Of a stretch of DNA of 64,000 nucleotides, positions 8,233 to 17,172 are shown one piece after another; within the stretch, counting starts at the first letter, position 1; each line of letters begins with the position of its first letter. The position numbers and the translations under genes were made by a program. Under the pieces are notes generated by a model. That model ran no database searches. It was not told where the DNA came from and was given only the letters and a program-made list of their open reading frames with translations. This DNA is from an uncultured Clostridia bacterium (lineage in GTDB: Bacteria; Bacillota; Clostridia; UMGS1810), in NCBI GenBank assembly GCA_934481345.1, contig CAKSPF010000001.1, positions 310,001 through 374,000 on the forward strand, written 5' to 3'.

Positions 8233-9150
8233 CTAGTCATTAATTTTTTTATCAAGCTTATGATAGCCGATAGTGAAAATCATAAGCAGCACAAACATTA
8301 CTCCGCCGTATGCCAAAGCTTTATCCGTCTGGAAATATACAAATGCGTATCTGTACATTTGAAGTCCCATTGTCATGGAAGCGTTATTAGGACCTCCGCC
8401 TGTCATAACAAGCGGTTCCTGCAAAATCTGGAAGGTATCTATAATATGTTTTACAAGCATAAGCAGCAACATTCCCGAAATATGCGGAAACAATACAACT
8501 CTTATTCTTGTAAAAAATCCGGCTCCGTCAAGCCTTGCAGCTTCGTAAATCTCGTTATCAATTCCCTGCATTGCGGATATGTATATAAGCGTTATACTTC
8601 CTATTCCGCCCCATGTAAGCGCTATCTGCATAAGCGGTATTACAAATTTTTTGTTCAGAAGCCAGTCAAATTTATCCATTCCCAAGCTCATGAGCAAAGA
8701 ATTCAGAAGTCCTGCCGCACTCGGATCATACATAAATGTCCACAAAATCGAAACTGCCATTCCCGGAAGTACAGACGGGAAAAATATAGAAAACTTAAAC
8801 GCTTCCTTGCCATGCATTACTTCGTTCATCATAAACGCAACTACAATCGGCACCCAAAAGGTAATAACAAACGACCACAGAACAAACTGTATCGTGTTCC
8901 AAAGTGCCTGCATTATAAGTGTATCCGACAAAACATCCTTATAATTCTTCAATCCGACAAATGCAATAGGTTTAAATCCCTGCAAATCAAAAAACGAATA
9001 AACTATTGATAAAATAATCGGACGCCACACAAGATAACAAAAAATTATCAGCATCGGCAACAAAAGAAGCCAACCCGAAATGTTTTTCTTAAATACGCCG
9101 CCTATTGACCTGTATGCATATTTTTTGCTATTATTAACTGCTGTTTTTAT
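8233..9150 (-). CDS. ABC sugar importer permease, MalF type (CUT1), probable AUA start
   Basis: About 305 aa with six predicted helices and the EAA loop EIYEAARLDGAGFFTRI. The usual family N-terminus (a basic tail, then KKNISGWLLLLPMLIIF leading into helix 1) is encoded in frame back to 9156, where a stop occurs, and contains no ATG or GTG and only TTG codons at 9060-9066, inside helix 1. TTG 9063 has no Shine-Dalgarno and would cut the first helix. ATA at 9148-9150 lies 9 nt after AAAGGA and would give (M)KTAVNNSKKYAYRSIGG. I therefore place the start there. A sequencing error or an ATG-to-ATA mutation is the alternative. The function assignment does not depend on this. Confidence 0.88.
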   Translation of the reverse strand: MKTAVNNSKKYAYRSIGGVFKKNISGWLLLLPMLIIFCYLVWRPIILSIVYSFFDLQGFKPIAFVGLKNYKDVLSDTLIMQALWNTIQFVLWSFVITFWVPIVVAFMMNEVMHGKEAFKFSIFFPSVLPGMAVSILWTFMYDPSAAGLLNSLLMSLGMDKFDWLLNKKFVIPLMQIALTWGGIGSITLIYISAMQGIDNEIYEAARLDGAGFFTRIRVVLFPHISGMLLLMLVKHIIDTFQILQEPLVMTGGGPNNASMTMGLQMYRYAFVYFQTDKALAYGGVMFVLLMIFTIGYHKLDKKIND

Positions 9151-9186
9151 TTTAGGTCATCCTTTCTGTAAAACTGTTTTGTTTGA

Positions 9187-9222
9187 ACGCAATGCCGATT
9201 AAATCTCTAACCGGCATTGCGT
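9187..9222 (-). promoter_or_regulatory. Intercistronic stem-loop between binding protein and permease
   Basis: ACGCAATGCCG (9187-9197) pairs perfectly with CGGCATTGCGT (9212-9222). On the minus strand it is followed by TTCAAACAAAA, not a U-tract, so it is unlikely to be an intrinsic terminator. Its place between the solute-binding protein and the first permease recalls the malE-malF arrangement, where a hairpin protects the 3' end of the binding-protein message and raises its level relative to the permeases. Confidence 0.65.
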
Positions 9223-9253
9223 CAACTAAATTTAACCAAGCTTTTGGGTTATA

Positions 9254-10660
9254 TCAGTCAAGCTTATTTAAGTAGTTTGTCTGGAAGTCTTTGTTTGCTT
9301 TCTTCACAAGAGCCGCAACATCTGCATTTTTATTTGTAAATACTTCCTGGATACAGGAGTCAAACAATGTATAAAGTTCCTGTGCAGAAGCAGGCTCTTC
9401 CGGTTTTATTGTAACGTCTTTGAATCCGAAGTAATCTTCATAATCTTTAGCGTCTACATTTACATACTGCTTTCTGATTTCCTGTTCTTTTTTATTTCTT
9501 GCGTCATCATTCCACATATTGAACGGATCACGGTCGAAAACTGCAAGTCCGTCTTTGTTTCTTGTTTTGATATTTTCTTCGATGGATTTTGCGATTTCAT
9601 CATCAATTGTAGGTGTTTCGCCTGTGATTTCAAGCCATTTGAACGCTGCGTCTATCTGCTCGTCGGTTGCGCTCGGAGTAATCATCCATACGTTACCGCC
9701 CATCTGTGAGTATCTGCCTTTGGGTCCGGCAGGCATTCTTGCATAAACGATATTGTTTCTGTCCATGCCGCAGTAGCTTACAAGATTATCTGTCGGCGGA
9801 GGAGTGATGCACATACCTACTCTGTCAGATGCAAAAAGCTCTTCCATTTCGCCTCTGTCAATAAGTGCGTTTTCCTGAGTAGCATTGTATTTCCATTTCA
9901 AATCTTTTACATACTGGAGTGCGTCTATGCACTTCTGATTGCCAAAGTTAGCTGTATATTTGCCGTCTTTTTCCTTGACAAATTCAACGCCGTAAGACCA
10001 TGCGATATTCATAAAGTGCCAGCCGCCGGTATTGCCCTTTGCAGGATAAGCGATACCTGATTTGCCTGTTTTGTCATGAATAATCTTACCAAACTCGGCA
10101 ACTTCGTCCCATGTGGACGGAATTTTTACACTGCCGTCGGAATTTACAAGACCTGCGTCCTTGAATACCTTTTTATTTATAAACAAGCCCTGAGCATATG
10201 CGTCATGAGGTGTTGCATATATTTTGCCGTCCTTGGAGCAAAGAGCGAGAACATCTTTATTCATTGCCTTGTCATAGCCTTTTTCCTTCATGATGCTTGT
10301 GATGTCTTTTGCAGCGCCTGCCTCTATTACTTTATTTATTTCCGTATACCATGTGCCGAACAAGGTCGGTATCTGATCCGCTGCTGAACGTACAATAAAT
10401 GTATCAAGCGAATACTGATATGTATCGGGTACAATCTCGATATTAGGATATTTTGCATTCATTTTTTTGAGATAACCCTCAAAAACCTTGTAACGCGTCG
10501 GATCTGCCTTTTCATCAGGCCAGTTTCCTACAGAAATCTTAACCTTTCCGCTGTCTGCATTATCCTTTCCTCCGCAGCCGGCAAGTGCGCCGAATGACAG
10601 CACGCCTGCAAGTCCGAGGCAAAGAGCACGTTTAACCCATAAACTTTTTTTCTTCATCAT
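9254..10660 (-). CDS. Sugar-binding lipoprotein of a CUT1 ABC importer
   Basis: A 468-aa protein starting at ATG 10660 (or 10657) behind AAGGAGAG; an earlier in-frame start at 10699 is not supported. It has a lipoprotein signal with a basic start (MMKKKSLWVKR) and lipobox LAGC, so Cys29 is the lipidated residue. The mature part is a family 1 extracellular solute-binding protein with the usual GKIYATPHDAYAQGLFINK segment and the Trp-rich region GGWHFMNIAWSYG. It captures oligosaccharides at the cell surface and hands them to the two permeases downstream. Neighbouring GH38 genes suggest mannose-containing oligosaccharides, which is inferred from context. Confidence 0.92.
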   Translation of the reverse strand: MMKKKSLWVKRALCLGLAGVLSFGALAGCGGKDNADSGKVKISVGNWPDEKADPTRYKVFEGYLKKMNAKYPNIEIVPDTYQYSLDTFIVRSAADQIPTLFGTWYTEINKVIEAGAAKDITSIMKEKGYDKAMNKDVLALCSKDGKIYATPHDAYAQGLFINKKVFKDAGLVNSDGSVKIPSTWDEVAEFGKIIHDKTGKSGIAYPAKGNTGGWHFMNIAWSYGVEFVKEKDGKYTANFGNQKCIDALQYVKDLKWKYNATQENALIDRGEMEELFASDRVGMCITPPPTDNLVSYCGMDRNNIVYARMPAGPKGRYSQMGGNVWMITPSATDEQIDAAFKWLEITGETPTIDDEIAKSIEENIKTRNKDGLAVFDRDPFNMWNDDARNKKEQEIRKQYVNVDAKDYEDYFGFKDVTIKPEEPASAQELYTLFDSCIQEVFTNKNADVAALVKKANKDFQTNYLNKLD

Positions 10661-10759
10661 TAACTCTCCTTTTTTATTGATTTTTGAGTACCGAAGCATA
10701 TCCGGTACCGTCTATAAAGTGACACATTTTTTAAATGTGATACTTCCGCAGCAACCGTC

Positions 10760-13756
10760 TTATAAACGTTCAAGCATTAGTGTTACAATTTCAAACGGCT
10801 TTACTTCTATATTAACAGTATTATTACTTACATAAAGCTTTTTCAGCTTATTTTCGCTCATATCCGCAAGATATGCGTTTCCGACATCAAATCCGCATGA
10901 AACATCAACATCCGAATGTACGCCGTCACAGTCATACAGTCTTATTACTATATCTCCGCTGTCCTCTGCCTTCTTTACGGCTTCAATAATAATATTGTCT
11001 TTATTTGTGCTGACAAACGAATATGAAGCCGGAAGAGATGCTTTTTGTTTTTTTGCTTTTTCGGCAAACATGGGGTTGTTAAGTCTATAGCTTTCTATCA
11101 TAGTACAACCTTTTCTGTAGTCGCCGGTATGCGGATAAACCGAATATGTAAATTTATGTATTCCCTGATCCGCTTCGGGGTTTGGATTGGTTGCACTTTT
11201 TAAAAGCGTAAGCGTCATAACATTGCCCGAAACACTGTATCCGTATTTGCAGTCATTTAACAGGCTTACACCGAAATCGGCTTCGGACAAATCGGCAAAT
11301 TTGTGTGCACACACTTCAAATTTAGCCATATCCCAGCTTGTATTGCTGTGCGTGGGCCGTTCAACCGTGCCGTACTGAATGTTGTATACAGCCTTGTCGG
11401 CATGAACCGTTGTCGGGAATACCGCTTTAAGCAGCACATGATCCTCGTGCCAGTCTATCTCTGTATCAAAATCAAGTCTTGCACTCTCTGCAGCAAGCAA
11501 AATCCGCTGTTTGATTACCGAATCGCGGAATTTTCTTATTACCTCAAAGCCTTTTTCCGCACCGTTGTCTATTACTTTTACACTTTGAACATCATCTATG
11601 TTCCATGATTTGTCTTTATAATAGCTCTTTATATCCCATGCGTCCCACTCATACGGATAATCCTCGTATGCTTCAATTCTTCCTGAGCCGTTTAAGATTT
11701 CCCGATTAATTCTTTTATCAAATATACTTACTACATTCATATTGCCGTCAAACTCAGCTCTTATTCTGCTGTTTTCAAGAATTCTATCGGATACCGAAAC
11801 ATCAGAGGTGCTTTCGGGCTGTACGACCTTGTAACCCATAGGAGGAATATCCCTGACATATACTGCCCTGCCGCCGTCATATACAATGCCGCTGTCTTTG
11901 AAATCATTTGTGTTAAACACCAACAGTCCGCCGTCGGAAGAAACAGAGTCTTTAATCAGCTTTGTATTTTTCTTCATGATATCCGTACATATATCAAACA
12001 TCTTTGCATATGAAATATCGCTCTCGTCATAAACTTCCTTTATTGAAGAACCGGGAATAATGTCATGGAACTGATTGGTAAGCAAAATTTCCCACGCTGC
12101 ATTTATGCTTTCACGATTGTATTCGCACTGCGGCATATTGATTGCCGACAGCAATTCGATATTTCGGAGCAAGAACTCACCCTTGCGGTTGTTTCTTTTG
12201 TTTTTGCCTATGGAAGTGTATGTTCCGCGGTGCAATTCCAGATAAAGTTCTCCCACCCATCTCGGCAAATGTCTGCTGTTCTCCGATTTTTTCTTTAATC
12301 TGCCGATAAAGTTTGTGACCGTATCTATTTTTGATTTCGGGCATCCTATTATACCGTGCTCAAGCCGTCTGTTATATTCAAGCATTTTTTTCGTGGGTCC
12401 TCCGCCGCCGTCGCCGTGTCCGAAGGTAAGCAAAACCTCATTATTCAACAGCTTGTTTGAATATCTGTCCCATGCACCCGCTGCGAATGCCGGAGTTATA
12501 TCAGCATTATAGCTTGTGAAATTAACAGGTTTCTCACCTCTTTTTTTCGGTTGTGCGGTGAGAAAATAACTAAATATTTCAGTACCGTCTATTCCCTGCC
12601 AGATAAAGGTATCGTTAGGCATTTGATTTGTTTCGTTCCAGCTGATTTTTGATGTGACAAAAGTGTTTACACCGTTTTTGGCAAGTATCTGAGGCAGCGC
12701 CGCCGAATATCCGAAAACATCGGGCAGCCAAAGGATTTTGCAGTCAACGTTAAATTCCCGTTTAAAAAATCTTTTTCCGTACAGTACCTGCCTTACAAGG
12801 CTCTCGCCGCCTGCGAGATTGCAGTCTGCTTCAACCCACATTGCACCCTCTGTTTCAAATCTGCCTTCCGAAACAAATTTTTTGATTTCTTCATAAAGTT
12901 CGGGTGCGTCCTCCTTTACGAACTTAAACAATGCCGCCTGTGATGACATAAACTTATATTCGGGGTACTTTTTCATAAGGCTGACAACTGTCGAAAACGA
13001 ACGGACAGCCTTTTCTCTCGTTTGCTTTACTGTCCACAGCCATGCAATATCTATATGAGTGTGCCCTATGCAAACGGTTGTAACGTCGGCGGAATCTGCA
13101 TATCTGTCATAAAGACATTCATGTATTTTGTTATCCGCCGCAATTATGCTTTCGTTAAATTCATCGGTATACGGCTTTCCAAGATTCAAAAGCCTTGCGC
13201 CTTCATCAAGAGCGTCTGTTATTCTGAGATAATCGTAATCGTCCTCCTCAAGAAAATCGCATATTTCAAGAGGAACCTTAATATCATAATAAAGCTTTTC
13301 TATGTTCCTGTCAATAACTTCAATGCTGGGAATAAATTCTATCATTCCGTCCTTCATGCCGGTATAGGCATAAAGATAAATCTCATATTCGCCGGCTTTT
13401 TCGATATTATACGAAGTGTGATTTACATCCAGCGCCTGAACAAGCTTTCCGTTTAAATAAAGAATAAACTGCGGATTTTCGGCGCACCACTCGCCCTCTC
13501 TGCCGGTAATGATTTTAAATTCGACATCATCACGCTCGGTTTTAATTTTGTTATAAAACCAATAGTGGCAATCCTTCCTGCCGCCCCAGCGCTGACCTTT
13601 TTCAAAGAGCTTGAACCCGCCGTCGATTTCGGGAAGTACGTTGTCCTTTTTATAATCACAGGTCTTATATACGAAGCCTGGTATGTATTTACTTTCTTTG
13701 ACCATAAGCATTTTTAACTTTTCTGCCAATACAGTCATTTTCCCGTATGTAAACAT
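10760..13756 (-). CDS. Alpha-mannosidase, glycoside hydrolase family 38
   Basis: A 998-aa cytoplasmic protein (no signal peptide). About 220 residues of a beta-rich N-terminal domain precede the catalytic domain. Its zinc site starts with His234/Asp236 in GHTHIDIAWLWT. The nucleophile is intact, Asp346 in WLPDVFGYSAALPQIL. FGHGDGGGGPTKKMLEYNRR and TNQFHDIIPGSSIKEVYDES give the later conserved blocks, followed by the beta-sandwich domains. The enzyme should hydrolyse terminal alpha-mannosyl residues with retention, using zinc. ATG 13756 follows AGAAGGAG. It lies just upstream of the importer genes and presumably trims what they bring in. Unlike the second GH38-like protein of the locus, it has all the expected catalytic residues. 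Confidence 0.92.
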   Translation of the reverse strand: MFTYGKMTVLAEKLKMLMVKESKYIPGFVYKTCDYKKDNVLPEIDGGFKLFEKGQRWGGRKDCHYWFYNKIKTERDDVEFKIITGREGEWCAENPQFILYLNGKLVQALDVNHTSYNIEKAGEYEIYLYAYTGMKDGMIEFIPSIEVIDRNIEKLYYDIKVPLEICDFLEEDDYDYLRITDALDEGARLLNLGKPYTDEFNESIIAADNKIHECLYDRYADSADVTTVCIGHTHIDIAWLWTVKQTREKAVRSFSTVVSLMKKYPEYKFMSSQAALFKFVKEDAPELYEEIKKFVSEGRFETEGAMWVEADCNLAGGESLVRQVLYGKRFFKREFNVDCKILWLPDVFGYSAALPQILAKNGVNTFVTSKISWNETNQMPNDTFIWQGIDGTEIFSYFLTAQPKKRGEKPVNFTSYNADITPAFAAGAWDRYSNKLLNNEVLLTFGHGDGGGGPTKKMLEYNRRLEHGIIGCPKSKIDTVTNFIGRLKKKSENSRHLPRWVGELYLELHRGTYTSIGKNKRNNRKGEFLLRNIELLSAINMPQCEYNRESINAAWEILLTNQFHDIIPGSSIKEVYDESDISYAKMFDICTDIMKKNTKLIKDSVSSDGGLLVFNTNDFKDSGIVYDGGRAVYVRDIPPMGYKVVQPESTSDVSVSDRILENSRIRAEFDGNMNVVSIFDKRINREILNGSGRIEAYEDYPYEWDAWDIKSYYKDKSWNIDDVQSVKVIDNGAEKGFEVIRKFRDSVIKQRILLAAESARLDFDTEIDWHEDHVLLKAVFPTTVHADKAVYNIQYGTVERPTHSNTSWDMAKFEVCAHKFADLSEADFGVSLLNDCKYGYSVSGNVMTLTLLKSATNPNPEADQGIHKFTYSVYPHTGDYRKGCTMIESYRLNNPMFAEKAKKQKASLPASYSFVSTNKDNIIIEAVKKAEDSGDIVIRLYDCDGVHSDVDVSCGFDVGNAYLADMSENKLKKLYVSNNTVNIEVKPFEIVTLMLERL

Positions 13757-13801
13757 ATCGTAACTCCTTCTTGCAAAACATCATTGATGATTTCGGATGT
13801 G

Positions 13802-16800
13802 CTATCTTTCTATATCGGTTTTCAGAGTCTTAACTTCAAATTTATCCAAGGTTATAATTCCGCCTTCGGTTTCGCCGCTTATCAGATTCAAAGAGTCATT
13901 CAAAAGAGTATCGCCGGAATATATTTTAATGTTCTGCGTATCTCCGAAGTTTGACAAATTGATGATAAGCTTGTTGTCATATGTTCCGATGTTGTATTCA
14001 ACATTGTGCGCCGGTTCATTTGTGTCTGCGTTAACAAGCTTTATATGATAAATACCGGCGTCTGTCAGCATATTGCGGACAATTGAGCAGAACTCCTGCT
14101 TTGTCATGCTTTCCATCTGAATAACTCCGCTGTATTTTGCAAAGTAAGCATTATCATAAATGTTCCGGTAGCTTGATGCGTCGCGGACAGCTCCGTATTC
14201 ATTCATTGACAGACAGCCTGTGCCGGAAATGCTGTCTCCTCTGCCCATAATGAGCACCTTGCCGCCGTTATTGACAAATTTGTTGAGTTCCTCCAGCATT
14301 GCGTCGCTTATATAGCGCGTACACGGTACTATAACAGCTTTATAGTTCTGCATTGCGGACGGGTCAACATCAAGAATAAATCTTGTCTTTTTGCCGTTAA
14401 AATTTAATGCCTCGTATGCTTCGTACAGTGCGTGTGCAGACTGCCATGAATTAAATATCTGGTCATTGTTTGAGAATATAATTCCGACCTCCGCAGGTTC
14501 ATTCTGCAGCGCCGTAATCTCATACGAAAGCCTGTTCAAATCATTTGCCGCATAACCGACTTTTGCAATTGCGTCCGGTCTGTACAGAATGGAATCTCTG
14601 AGGGCTGTGTTGTGCATGCTGCGTTCCCATACCCATATGTCGCTCATGGCTCTGCCGTGAATCGCGCCCATGTATATGGCATTTCCCACATAGTCCGCAA
14701 GCTCGTCAGGATAGAAATTCGAGCTGTTATCACGGATAAGGTGATCTTCCGTGTCAACTACAGGTGCATTTTTAAAGCTCAGCATGTAGTCATACCACAT
14801 TTCTTTGGTAAGTATTCCTTGATTTACGCTGTCAAGGAAGTGGTTGTAATCGCATCCGTTAATGTCAAGAAATTTATAATATTCCTCAAGACCTGTGCCG
14901 CGCATATAACCCTGGCGGTATTCCGAAGAATTTACCCAGCCCAGGATTTTGGCATTTACCGGAATATCCGGCGCAAGCTCATGCACTATATCCGCCATAA
15001 ATTTGTGCCATTCGCCGAGCACCTTGTTATTAAACTGCATGTAATCATATGTCTGACCCAGGATTGACCTGTCAAAAACATCATATTTAAGTTCTACCTG
15101 ATCAAAGGAGGTATATTCGGAGTTATACGCACTGTTTAGCTGAGATATATCTCCGTTGTATTTTTCAGAAAGCCACTCGTGCCATTCGCCGCTGTAAAAT
15201 TCGGGCAAAAGCGACGTGTCAAAATTCGGTTCGTTTGAAATACAGAAATTATTTATGCACTTATAATCTTTTATAAGCGGAATCAGCGTTCTTAAAAAGT
15301 TTTCCACAATTTCCCTTGCCATCGGATGATTAATATTATAATAAAAGAAGCATCCGGGCTGTGAGTAAGAGAAGCCGTTTACCATTGCTATATCATCAAA
15401 GAAGTAGTGCGGCGAAAGCAAAAAACTTACGGCAACATTATTTTTTTCCGCTTCATCAAGCATTTTTAAGGTTGCCTGCAAATCCTTCGAGTTTTCATTG
15501 AATGTCAGGTTTGTGTTGCCGTAATTTGTAAAGCTGCCGTCTGACAAAAGCTCATTTGTTGTTCCCGCCTCTGCAAATGAAAGTCCGGTAAAGTACACCC
15601 CGTCTGCCGGGCCGTCAACTATAATGCGGATAACGGTGGACGTAACGCCCGAAGGAGCGGTGTATTGCTTGGTAAAGCTTTTCCAGTCCGACGTACCGCT
15701 GAAGGTAAGGCGGTCGTTATAGTTATTTGCCGATATATGTGCCGAAACGGCATTAACGGTCTTGATTTTGCCTCTTAGTGTATATGTTCTTCCCGGTCTT
15801 ACCTTTACTGTCTGATAGAAAGTAAAGAACTTGTTCGGAGAAACCTCCGAATTATATTTGATTAACAGCGATTTGCCGTTTCCGTCAGGTGATTCGTTAC
15901 TGATTGTATATGTCACACTGGGGCCGTTTGAATGAACTCTCTTCCACTTGTTACCGGTAGTAAAAATATGCGAAGGTCCCAATTCCTGCTGTACGGAATT
16001 TGCCCCGAAACCGTTAAGCTCCGATATGTCATTTTTCACCTGGTCGTAGCCTATATATCCCACATAGAAAGCAGGGCGTTCCTCCTGCATGCCGTTATTG
16101 TCAAATGTAGCATACATGCTCTGTCCTTCTATTCTGTTGTCACTTGTTATGTATTTGGGAACCGATTTTGGTGTTTTTTCTCCTGCAAGATATGCTTCAA
16201 GATTTGTCTTTGCCTGATTATAAAGCTCCGCCGTCTTTATATTTGTATAATCAAGTCTGTCTGTATCTTCGTTTAATATATCCTCTTCGACATAACCTGC
16301 AAATCTGTTGATTATATTATAATTGATTTTTTCGTAGTCTGTCGAAATTCCTTTTTCTTCACATTCATCTATAAGATTTTTCAGAACTTCAGCCTCGTCT
16401 TTCAGTCTGGCAATTATTTGTTCTCCGTCCTCAGAAACGGACTTATAGTCCTGAACTATTTCATTCGAGTATAATTTTTTTAATAATGAACTTTCCCATA
16501 CTGATACGGAAAGAGTTTTTCCGTATTGTTTTTCGCTCAAAGAAACCGAAAAAGTATCAGAAGCTCCGGCTTTGAGCGTTAATTTTTTGTAAAAACTGTT
16601 ATTTACTTCGCCTATATTGCTCAGTACACGCACAGCCGTTACGCCGCACGCCGTTTTATCCGAAATATTTTCCACTTTCACCGTGCAGTTCACATAGCCT
16701 TTTGAAGAACCGTATTTTTCAAGCGATACCTTAAAAAGCTTTCCGTCCTGAACGGTTATTATTTTCCCCGTGCTTTCTCCGTAATCCGAAAAAGCCTTTA

Positions 16801-17068
16801 CCACATAGTTTCCGTTGGCAGTGCATTTGTATGAATATGCATCGCTTTTGCCAACCAAAACAAGAGAATTGTTATTGTCAAGTCTGTATATATTTGCGCC
16901 CGAATACTCGCCTATCTGAGTATTCCAGCTTATGAGATTATTACTGTCTGCCGAAATATTTGCGATTTCAGCCGTTACTCCGCTTCCGTAAGCATTTACA
17001 CCCGAAAAAACAAAGCAAAGCGCCGTAAAAGCAGATATAAGTTTTAATTGTAAATATAATTTTTTCAT
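13802..17068 (-). CDS. Secreted GH42-like (clan GH-A) glycosidase with an inserted CBM
   Basis: A 1088-aa protein with a signal peptide (~1-28). An Fn3-like and an Ig-like region (~30-210) and a helical stretch (~215-300) come first, then a TIM barrel starting near 315. The barrel is interrupted at ~375-500 by a CenC-like carbohydrate-binding domain. It resumes with the probable acid/base Glu613 in FCISNEPNF and the probable nucleophile Glu774 in VVDTEDHLIRD. A Rossmann-like segment (~855-1000) resembles the GH42 trimerisation domain, and a small beta domain ends the protein. It has no SLH anchor, unlike its paralogue upstream. GH42 proteins are mostly beta-galactosidases, but this relative is too divergent to assign a substrate. 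ATG 17068 follows AGGAGGA. Confidence 0.8.
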   Translation of the reverse strand: MKKLYLQLKLISAFTALCFVFSGVNAYGSGVTAEIANISADSNNLISWNTQIGEYSGANIYRLDNNNSLVLVGKSDAYSYKCTANGNYVVKAFSDYGESTGKIITVQDGKLFKVSLEKYGSSKGYVNCTVKVENISDKTACGVTAVRVLSNIGEVNNSFYKKLTLKAGASDTFSVSLSEKQYGKTLSVSVWESSLLKKLYSNEIVQDYKSVSEDGEQIIARLKDEAEVLKNLIDECEEKGISTDYEKINYNIINRFAGYVEEDILNEDTDRLDYTNIKTAELYNQAKTNLEAYLAGEKTPKSVPKYITSDNRIEGQSMYATFDNNGMQEERPAFYVGYIGYDQVKNDISELNGFGANSVQQELGPSHIFTTGNKWKRVHSNGPSVTYTISNESPDGNGKSLLIKYNSEVSPNKFFTFYQTVKVRPGRTYTLRGKIKTVNAVSAHISANNYNDRLTFSGTSDWKSFTKQYTAPSGVTSTVIRIIVDGPADGVYFTGLSFAEAGTTNELLSDGSFTNYGNTNLTFNENSKDLQATLKMLDEAEKNNVAVSFLLSPHYFFDDIAMVNGFSYSQPGCFFYYNINHPMAREIVENFLRTLIPLIKDYKCINNFCISNEPNFDTSLLPEFYSGEWHEWLSEKYNGDISQLNSAYNSEYTSFDQVELKYDVFDRSILGQTYDYMQFNNKVLGEWHKFMADIVHELAPDIPVNAKILGWVNSSEYRQGYMRGTGLEEYYKFLDINGCDYNHFLDSVNQGILTKEMWYDYMLSFKNAPVVDTEDHLIRDNSSNFYPDELADYVGNAIYMGAIHGRAMSDIWVWERSMHNTALRDSILYRPDAIAKVGYAANDLNRLSYEITALQNEPAEVGIIFSNNDQIFNSWQSAHALYEAYEALNFNGKKTRFILDVDPSAMQNYKAVIVPCTRYISDAMLEELNKFVNNGGKVLIMGRGDSISGTGCLSMNEYGAVRDASSYRNIYDNAYFAKYSGVIQMESMTKQEFCSIVRNMLTDAGIYHIKLVNADTNEPAHNVEYNIGTYDNKLIINLSNFGDTQNIKIYSGDTLLNDSLNLISGETEGGIITLDKFEVKTLKTDIER

Positions 17069-17123
17069 TTTTTCCTCCTCAAAGCAGCTTTATTTTAACG
17101 GTACGGATTGATAATATCCGCGC

Positions 17124-17148
17124 CGTTCCCTGCGTATTGCAGGGAACG
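17124..17148 (-). promoter_or_regulatory. Intercistronic stem-loop between the two GH42-like genes
   Basis: CGTTCCCTGC (17124-17133) and GCAGGGAACG (17139-17148) form a perfect 10-bp stem with a 5-nt loop. The minus strand continues GCGCGGATATT, without a U-tract, so this is more likely an RNA stability or processing element than a terminator. Confidence 0.6.
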
Positions 17149-17172
17149 ACACTGCATATTAAGTCAACAGAA

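Noticed and set aside
8260..9009. A 249-codon open frame on the plus strand opposite the permease gene
   Set aside because: It is antisense to a clear membrane permease, has no ribosome binding site and encodes a Cys/Lys/Arg-rich sequence without family features.
11187..12512. Several plus-strand frames opposite the GH38 gene
   Set aside because: They are shadows of a GC-biased coding frame, lack ribosome binding sites and show no domain features.
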